NCBI RefSeq assembly: GCF_012184385.1
Contig: NZ_VSRL01000032.1
Coordinates: 1 to 58,637, forward strand
Length of the DNA: 58,637 nt
Direction: 5' to 3'
Source of the DNA: Lentzea indica
GTDB lineage: Bacteria; Actinomycetota; Actinomycetes; Mycobacteriales; Pseudonocardiaceae
The notes below the pieces were generated by a model. The model saw nothing but the letters and a program-made list of their open reading frames with translations, was not told where the DNA came from and ran no database searches. A program made the translations under genes and the position numbers. Shown here in pieces: positions 53,383 through 58,637 of the stretch; within the stretch, counting starts at the first letter, position 1, and the number at the start of each line of letters is the position of its first letter.

Positions 53383-54591
53383 TCACCGGTAGCGCAGGTA
53401 GGGCAGGCGGGTGCGGCGGAACTGCTGCAGCTCCTGGTGCCACGCACCGACGATCTCGTTGAGCGGTGCCTGAGCGTCGATCATCTTGCGGAGCCGGTCG
53501 GAGCCGCTGAGTTTGTCGATCCAGTTGTCGGGTCGCCACGCGAAAACGCCGGGGTACAAGGACTTCGCGGTGGTGATCATGGCGACTGCCGCCTTGATCG
53601 CGTCGAAGGAGTGCGGGTCGGTGACGTGCAGGGTGACACCGCCGCAGGTCTTGCCCTGGAACTTGTTGAACGTCGGCGCGAAGTAGGTCTCGCGAAACCG
53701 CACGCCCTCGAGGCTGAGCGCGTTCAGGGATTCGGCCCAGCGCCAGTCGATGCCGGGTGCGCCGACGGTTTCGAACGGACGGGTGGTGCCGCGGCCCTCC
53801 GACAGCACCGTGCCCTCGAACAGGCACGTGCCGGGGTAGACCAGCGCGGTGTCCTGGGTGGGCATGTTCGGGCTCGGTGGCACCCATGGCAGACCGGTGT
53901 CGAGCTGGTTGCGGCGCCAGCCTCTGACGTTGACCACCTCGAGCTTCGTGGTCAGGTCGAACTCGCCTTTGAAGAACCGGGCCAGTTCGCCGACGGTCAT
54001 GCCGTGTTGCTGGACGATCGGCTTCAGGCCCACGCCGGTGGCGTACGCCGGATCCAGTTGCGGGCCGTTGGGTGTGCCACCGATGGGGTTCGGGCGGTCG
54101 AGGACGATGAAGTCCAGGTTCGGCGCGGCCTGCATCGCCGTGTACATCGACCAGATGTAGGTGTAGAAGCGCGCGCCCACGTCCGCGATGTCGAAGACGA
54201 CAGTGTCGATGCCCGCCTTGGTGAACATCGCTTGGAGCTTTGTGGCGTTGGCGCCGTACGCGTCGTACACGGGGATACCGGTGCGTGGGTCTGCGTAGTC
54301 GCCCTCGGAACCGCCGGCTTGTGCCGTGCCGCGGAAGCCGTGTTCTGGACCGAACACCGCCGTCGGCTTGGCGTTGTGGGCGACCATCGAGTCGACGACG
54401 TGGGTCTGGTCCTTGAGCACGCCGGTCGGGTTCGTGAGCACACCGACCTTGCGGCCCTTGAGCTTGCGCCAGCCGTCCTGGGCCAGCTGCTCCGCTCCGG
54501 TGGTGAGCTTCGGGGCTGCGGTGGCGGTGCCGGTGGTGGTGACGAGCGGGACTGACAGCGCGCTTGCAGTGAGGAACTGCCGCCTCCTCAC
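53383..54591 (-). CDS. namZ: Exo-beta-N-acetylmuramidase NamZ-like (DUF1343)
   Basis: 402 residues. A twin-arginine-type signal (RRRQFLTASALSVPLVTTTG) then a DUF1343 domain: GVLTNPTGV, FGPEHGFRGTA (conserved Glu), RPNPIGG, PSPNMPT and YPGTCLFEGT are family blocks. NamZ (YbbC) removes terminal MurNAc from peptidoglycan fragments. GTG at 54591 overlaps the nagZ stop. The longer frame upstream (to 54732) lies within nagZ and is rejected. Confidence 0.85.
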   Translation of the reverse strand: MRRRQFLTASALSVPLVTTTGTATAAPKLTTGAEQLAQDGWRKLKGRKVGVLTNPTGVLKDQTHVVDSMVAHNAKPTAVFGPEHGFRGTAQAGGSEGDYADPRTGIPVYDAYGANATKLQAMFTKAGIDTVVFDIADVGARFYTYIWSMYTAMQAAPNLDFIVLDRPNPIGGTPNGPQLDPAYATGVGLKPIVQQHGMTVGELARFFKGEFDLTTKLEVVNVRGWRRNQLDTGLPWVPPSPNMPTQDTALVYPGTCLFEGTVLSEGRGTTRPFETVGAPGIDWRWAESLNALSLEGVRFRETYFAPTFNKFQGKTCGGVTLHVTDPHSFDAIKAAVAMITTAKSLYPGVFAWRPDNWIDKLSGSDRLRKMIDAQAPLNEIVGAWHQELQQFRRTRLPYLRYR

Positions 54592-56279
54592 CAGGTCACC
54601 CCGTGTCCGAACGGGTAGGGCGTCGGGCCTGGCACGTCGACGGGGAGCTTGCCCTGCGGCTTGGTCTCGCCGAGCAGGATCTTGGCCAGTGCCTCCATGG
54701 AGACGGTCGTGGTCGAGTAGGTGGCGAGCCACGTCTTGGCGTTGCTGTACGCGACGTCGTACGGGTTGCCCGTGGCGGCGGCGATGACCGGCTTGCCGGT
54801 GGCGACCAGCTGGTTGAGCAGGTCGAGCTGGGCGGGCTTGGTGCTCAGTCCGTTGGTCAGCACGACGATCTTGTCCGCGTTGGCCGCCGCGGCGAGTGCC
54901 TGCTGGATCTGTGGCGGAGTGGGGCTCGTCGCCGTGACGACCTTCGTGCCCTTGAGCCTGGTCGCGAGGGCGGTGACCGGGGCGTCGCTGGTGCCGACGA
55001 CCAGGGGAGCGGTGGCGTTCAGCGGGATCGCCTGCGCGTCGTTGCGGACGGCCGTGATCGTGCGGTCGGCGATGCGCTGGGCGGCCTGCGTGTTGGAGCC
55101 GACGATCTGGTCGACCTTGTTCACGTCGGTCTCGGCGTTGAGCATGACGCCGCGCAGGAGCTTCATCTTGAGGATGCGCAGCACGCTCTGGTCGATGCGC
55201 TGCTCGGAGATCTCACCGCTGCGGACGGCCTTGAGGACGCTGTCGATCGCGAGACCGAGGTTCGGCGGCATCAGCAGCTGGTCGACGCCAGCCTTGATGG
55301 CCAGCACCGGGATCTCGGCGTCGGAGTGGAGCTTGCGGACGCCCGCCATCTCCAGCGAGTCGGTGACCACGACGCCGTCGTACTTCAGTTCCTCGCGCAG
55401 CAGACCGGTGATGACCTTCGGCGAGAGCGTGGCCGGGTTGCCGGACGGGTCGATCTGCGGCACCTGGATGTGCGCGGTCATGATCGAGTCGATCTTGGCG
55501 GCGATGGCGGCCTTGAACGGCGGTGCGTCGATCTGGCGCCACTGGTCGAGGCTGCGGTTGGAGACAGGCAGGCTGGTGTGGCTGTCCTCGGCCGTGTCGC
55601 CGTGGCCGGGGAAGTGCTTGGCGGTCGACGTGACCGAGTTCGGGTCGAACCAGCGGCGGCCCTCGTAGCCCTGGACCTGAGCGCTGACCATGTCGGCCGC
55701 GAGCTTCGGGTCGCTGGAGAAGCTGCGCACGCCGATGATCGGGTTCGCCGGGTTGGAGTTGACGTCGGCGTCCGGCGCGAAGTTCTGGTTGATGCCCATC
55801 GCGCGGAGCTCTTGGGCGGTGATGCGGGCGGCCTCTTCCGCGTCCTGCGTGCCGCGGCCCGCGCCGAGGGCCATGTTGCCCGGCAGTTGCGTGGCCGGCG
55901 GGCCGATGCGCGTGACGAGACCCATCTCCTGGTCGGTCGAGATGAGCAGCGGGATTCGGCTGGCCTTCTGCAGGCCGTTGGAGAGCTGCGCGATCTGCTT
56001 GGGGGTGTCGATGTTGTCGCGCGTGGAGTTGTTGAAGTAGATGACGCCACCGGGCTGGTACTTGCGCACCATCTCCGCGGCGGTGCCCACTCCGAAGTCC
56101 GTCTGGTTCTTGGGGTGCGGGACGTCGGCGGCCTGGCCGTTGACGTACGTGACGAAGAGCTGGCCGACCTTCTCTTCCAGCGACATCCCGCGCAGCGTGG
56201 TCACGGAGGCGTCCGCTCTCGCCACCGGCGTGAGGGCGACCATGGCTGTGACCAGCGTGAACGCGGCGATTTTCCGCAC
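54588..56279 (-). CDS. nagZ: Secreted beta-N-acetylglucosaminidase, GH3 NagZ-like
   Basis: 563 residues. Signal peptide (RKIAAFTLVTAMVALTPVARA) then a GH3 barrel and a second sandwich domain, the two-domain Gram-positive form. KHFPGHGDTAEDSHTSLP holds the Asp-His acid/base dyad and VVVTDSLEMAGV the nucleophile Asp. Releases GlcNAc from peptidoglycan fragments outside the cell. GTG at 56279 follows GGGAGG at 9-base spacing; an earlier frame is rejected. First gene of nagZ-namZ-amiE-like operon. Confidence 0.9.
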   Translation of the reverse strand: MRKIAAFTLVTAMVALTPVARADASVTTLRGMSLEEKVGQLFVTYVNGQAADVPHPKNQTDFGVGTAAEMVRKYQPGGVIYFNNSTRDNIDTPKQIAQLSNGLQKASRIPLLISTDQEMGLVTRIGPPATQLPGNMALGAGRGTQDAEEAARITAQELRAMGINQNFAPDADVNSNPANPIIGVRSFSSDPKLAADMVSAQVQGYEGRRWFDPNSVTSTAKHFPGHGDTAEDSHTSLPVSNRSLDQWRQIDAPPFKAAIAAKIDSIMTAHIQVPQIDPSGNPATLSPKVITGLLREELKYDGVVVTDSLEMAGVRKLHSDAEIPVLAIKAGVDQLLMPPNLGLAIDSVLKAVRSGEISEQRIDQSVLRILKMKLLRGVMLNAETDVNKVDQIVGSNTQAAQRIADRTITAVRNDAQAIPLNATAPLVVGTSDAPVTALATRLKGTKVVTATSPTPPQIQQALAAAANADKIVVLTNGLSTKPAQLDLLNQLVATGKPVIAAATGNPYDVAYSNAKTWLATYSTTTVSMEALAKILLGETKPQGKLPVDVPGPTPYPFGHGVTW

Positions 56280-56310
56280 TTGGCAGTGCCTCCCGGTGAT
56301 GTTCCCACAG

Positions 56311-56335
56311 GTAACTGGCGTAGTTCGCAAGTTAC
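56311..56335. promoter_or_regulatory. Inverted repeat upstream of nagZ (candidate operator)
   Basis: GTAACT and AGTTAC, 6-bp arms with a 13-base spacer that itself holds GTAGTT. Lies 32 bases upstream of the nagZ start. May be a murR or other sugar-regulator site; not tested. Confidence 0.4.
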
Positions 56336-56400
56336 TCACAGCTGCGTGGCGGGTCAACGGGTCGACATTCTGCCGTTCGGCGGCACTTTTTCACCGCACA

Positions 56401-56640
56401 AGCAAACGGGGCACCCTCGAAAGGGTGCCCCGTCGACAGCGCGGGCTTGCGAGTTACCAAGCGTGCAACTCTAGTCGTACAACCCTGGCCTCGGCGTCCG
56501 GCGTCCCGGTACGCAGGCCCTAGACGACAAGCCTCCCGCGGCGTGCTGCGCGTGGGTGCTCGAAGTCCGCGCACGGAGCTTGGCCGGGGTGGATCCTGAC
56601 TTCTCTTCGTCTGGCCCCTGGCCGACCCGAGGTCCGCACC
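56401..56640 (-). ncRNA. Candidate Ms1/6S-like small RNA
   Basis: The ~590-base gap between the nagZ promoter and the HAD gene has no ORF of merit. On the minus strand a sigma-70-type promoter (TTGCTG at 56673-56668, 17 bases, TTAAAT at 56650-56645) would start an RNA near 56638, ending at the perfect 11-bp hairpin CGGGGCACCCT/AGGGTGCCCCG (56407-56432) followed by TTTGCTTG. The ~235-base transcript has long complementary stretches (GGCCAGACG with CGTCTAGGGCC). In M. tuberculosis the Ms1 homologue MTS2823 is directly downstream of Rv3661, the homologue of the HAD gene, in the same direction: the same place. Ms1 binds core RNA polymerase. Confidence 0.65.
56407..56432 (-). terminator. Terminator of the candidate small RNA
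   Basis: Perfect 11-bp stem, CGAA tetraloop (on the plus strand), followed on the minus strand by TTTGCTTG. Confidence 0.75.
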
Positions 56641-56871
56641 ACCCATTTAAGTGCGTGCGGCCCGTCACAGCAAGGGCTCGGACGGGTGCACCGTTCAAGC
56701 CACGTTCAGTAGTGAAAGTACTGGCGTTTCAACGTTTGTGGGCTTTTGTACAGGTTCGGGTACCGCTGACAGGGCGTCACCGTGCACTCACGCGGGCACC
56801 ACGTGCGCACGGCGTTGCCGCTACTCGCCGGTACCTGTCTCGAAGGCTTCTTCTTGGGTTCCGGGGCTTGA

Positions 56872-57666
56872 CTAACCGCGGTTGCGCTTGCGCCTGAGGC
56901 CGTACCAGGCCGCGCCCGCCGCCGCGACCGCGCCGAGGCTGATGGCCGTGACCGCGACCGCCTTGCCCGACGGGGTGGGGATGCGGGAGCGCAGGCTCAC
57001 CGGGTCCGAGAACTGCAGGACAGGCCAGTCCTTCTGCGCGGCGGTGCGGCGCAGGCCCCTGTCGGGGTTCACGACCGTCGGGTGGCCGACGACCTCCAGC
57101 ATCGGCAGGTCAGTGACCGAGTCCGAGTAGGCGTAGCTCTTCGCGAGGTCGTAGCCGTGCTCGGCCGCGAGCTGCTTGATCGCGACGGCCTTGTTGTCGG
57201 CCGCGCAGTAGAAGTCGATGTCGCCGGTGTAGCGACCGTCCTGGACGACCATCTTCGTGCCGACGCTGTAGTCCGCGCCGATCATCAGGGCAATGGGGGC
57301 GACGAGTTCTTCGCCCGACGCACTCACGATGACGACGTCATGACCCTCTGCCTTGTGATCGGCGATCAACTGTGTCGCCTCTTTGTAGACGAGCGGGTCG
57401 ACGATGTCGTGCAGCGTCTCGTTCACGATGCTGCGGATCTGCTCGACGTCCCAGCCCGCGGCCAGCGCCGTGATGTGCGCGCGCATGCGGTCCATCTGGT
57501 CCGCGTCCGCGCCGGCGAGCATGAACACGAACTGCGCGTATGCGCTCTTCAGCACCGCGCGGCGGTTGATCAGCCCCTCCTGGAAGAAGGGACGGCTGAA
57601 CGCCAGTGTGCTCGACTTCGCGATCACGGTCTTGTCGAGATCGAAGAAGGCGGCGATCCGAGTCAT
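56872..57666 (-). CDS. HAD-superfamily IB phosphatase (Rv3661-like)
   Basis: 264 residues. FFDLDKTVIAKSS is motif I with both aspartates; VIVSASGEELV motif II; AYSDSVTDLPMLEVVG motif IV. SerB/PSPase-like IB subfamily; C-terminal hydrophobic helix (GKAVAVTAISLGAVAAAGAAWYGL) and basic tail suggest membrane attachment. Counterpart of Rv3661, divergent from ssd as in mycobacteria. ATG at 57666; the open frame beyond it is not coding-like. Confidence 0.9.
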   Translation of the reverse strand: MTRIAAFFDLDKTVIAKSSTLAFSRPFFQEGLINRRAVLKSAYAQFVFMLAGADADQMDRMRAHITALAAGWDVEQIRSIVNETLHDIVDPLVYKEATQLIADHKAEGHDVVIVSASGEELVAPIALMIGADYSVGTKMVVQDGRYTGDIDFYCAADNKAVAIKQLAAEHGYDLAKSYAYSDSVTDLPMLEVVGHPTVVNPDRGLRRTAAQKDWPVLQFSDPVSLRSRIPTPSGKAVAVTAISLGAVAAAGAAWYGLRRKRNRG

Positions 57667-57833
57667 GTAGCTCAGCTTAGGTGTACTCGTCAGTAGGCCG
57701 TTCGGGCGGCATTTCGTTTGTGTACGAAACCGTTGTGCCACACGGTTACCGAAACTTGGCTCACAGCTGTTGCCGAAGTTGCGCGCAGCACTGGCGCATG
57801 GGGATACAGTAGGAGGGTCCGGTTCGACGGACG

Positions 57834-57901
57834 GGTTCAGTCCGACCCCCCGGGACTGAACCATTGACGACCCCCGTCCCTCCCCCCTGGCGGGGGTCGT
57901 C
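57834..57901. promoter_or_regulatory. Two consecutive hairpins upstream of ssd
   Basis: Hairpin 1: GGTTCAGTCC/GGACTGAACC (57834-57862). Hairpin 2: GACGACCCCCG/CGGGGGTCGTC (57866-57901), loop of 14. Both perfect. The gap 57667-58113 otherwise holds the HAD and ssd promoters and DnaA-like boxes; I see no gene. They may be a leader element, a terminator pair or a short RNA. Confidence 0.55.
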
Positions 57902-58034
57902 CCATATCCAGGGCCCGTTTCCCCGTGGCATCGACTGGACCTCTGCCGCCCTTTCCGGGCGTCGCAACGCCAACCCTTCAGAGTCGCACACGACCCCGAC
58001 AGTTCCGGCGTTCCAGGGTCCTCAAGATCGCGAC

Positions 58035-58061
58035 TTGTCCACACCCGGCGATTTGTCCACA
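58035..58061. repeat. Two direct DnaA-box-like repeats upstream of ssd
   Basis: TTGTCCACA at 58035-58043 and again at 58053-58061, 18 bases apart in the same orientation, matching the actinobacterial DnaA-box consensus; the second ends 52 bases before the ssd ATG. Confidence 0.6.
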
Positions 58062-58113
58062 TCTGGATCTTCGCTCGTTGTGTCGTTCATCACGACGAAC
58101 GACGGTGGACCCC

Positions 58114-58637
58114 ATGACCCACCCCATCGCCCTGCTCACCGACCAGAACCTGCTCGACGAGGTCCTCCGCGTAGCCGCCGCGGCCGACTGCTCGCTCTCC
58201 TGCGCAGCCGACGTCACGGCGTTGCGCGCGCAGTGGCACACAGCGCCGTTGGTGTTGCTGGACCCGACCGCCGTCTCCGCCTGCCTGGACGCCGGCTTCC
58301 CCCGCCGCTCCGGCGTGCTGGTGGTCCACGACGGCGATCCGCCCTGGGCCCCGGCCGTGGCACTGGGCGCCGACGGAGTGCTCGAACTGCCTGTCGAGGG
58401 CCGCTCCCTGGTGAGCGCTCTCAGCGACCTGGGCGAGGGCCCACCGTCCGATCGTGGCCGAGTGGTGTCCTTCGTCGGTGGCCGTGGCGGTGCGGGCGCC
58501 TCGATCCTGGCCATCGCCTGCGGCCGTGAGGCGGTGGTGGCGTTCGGCGGTGCACTTCTTGAGCTCCACCAACGGTTGTCCCGTTACCACGTAGAGGTGC
58601 CACGGCTGGATGTTCGACCCGGACGGCGCCCAGGCCG
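58114..58637 (+). CDS. ssd: Septum-site-determining protein Ssd, MinD/CpaE-like (partial)
   Basis: About 174 residues visible, cut by the window edge. N-terminal receiver-like part (IALLTDQNLLDEVLRVAAAADC ... PVEGRSLVSALSDLG) then the deviant Walker A region SFVGGRGGAGAS, as in Rv3660c. Rv3660c-type proteins affect septum placement and are related to the Tad pilus CpaE ATPases. The final ~50 residues do not show the expected LVDxDP motif after the Walker region, so a frameshift near the edge is possible. ATG at 58114. Confidence 0.75.
   Translation, partial: MTHPIALLTDQNLLDEVLRVAAAADCSLSCAADVTALRAQWHTAPLVLLDPTAVSACLDAGFPRRSGVLVVHDGDPPWAPAVALGADGVLELPVEGRSLVSALSDLGEGPPSDRGRVVSFVGGRGGAGASILAIACGREAVVAFGGALLELHQRLSRYHVEVPRLDVRPGRRPG

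Overview
The window is high-GC, gene-dense DNA with many GTG starts, ATGA/GTGA stop-start overlaps and strong G/C third-position bias, which indicates an actinomycete. A large part follows the order of the Mycobacterium tuberculosis Rv3660c-Rv3683 neighbourhood on the opposite orientation: ssd, HAD hydrolase, (Ms1-type RNA position), acs, membrane protein, EphE-like hydrolase, MarP, NUDIX, TlpA-like thioredoxin, nth, crp, metallo-beta-lactamase fold protein, RidA, two ArsA/Get3-type ATPases, whiB4-like gene, ponA2-like penicillin-binding protein and metallophosphoesterase. The lineage-specific genes between them (tandem unknown proteins, kynurenine genes, muropeptide genes, a second beta-clamp) fit Pseudonocardiales (Lentzea/Saccharothrix/Amycolatopsis type); the genus is an inference.

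Layout. 1-3.2 kb: end of a membrane mannosyltransferase and the ask-asd pair (aspartate pathway, with an internal start for a regulatory subunit). 3.2-9 kb: methyltransferase, FGGY sugar kinase, two tandem MFS exporters, an esterase. 9-16.6 kb: stress and surface genes (flavin reductase, ohr, dps, BtrH-like protein, S9 peptidase, secreted polysaccharide lyase-like protein, GAF protein). 16.8-22.4 kb: tRNA-Pro, metallophosphoesterase, YqeY, haloacid dehalogenase with a divergent GntR regulator, and a class A penicillin-binding protein. 22.6-31.9 kb: whiB, the ATPase pair, RidA, a tandem pair of unknown proteins, MBL and NUDIX hydrolases, an oxidoreductase, and an extra sliding-clamp protein. 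31.8-45.7 kb: MFS exporter, crp, nth, TlpA, NUDIX, marP, TetR/FAD-monooxygenase pair, EphE-like hydrolase, nhaA, acs and an inactive Fic-like protein. 45.7-48.1 kb: kynU-kynA with an AsnC regulator. 48.1-56.3 kb: murQ-murR and amiE-namZ-nagZ-like genes for recovery of peptidoglycan fragments, split by an AhpD/MocR pair. 56.3-58.6 kb: candidate Ms1/6S-like RNA, HAD hydrolase, hairpins, two DnaA-box-like repeats and the start of ssd.

Cell-envelope work (PBP, MarP, Ssd, muropeptide recovery), oxidative and redox defence (Ohr, Dps, WhiB, AhpD-like, thioredoxin) and CRP-linked metabolism (crp here, candidate CRP sites before ohr and between acs and the Fic-like gene) are the main themes. Four genes carry an apparent one-base frameshift (GntR, DUF3291, one MFS gene, the 3' end of murR) and a fifth reading frame near 3.2 kb looks like a broken remnant; either the assembly has single-base errors or these are true lesions.
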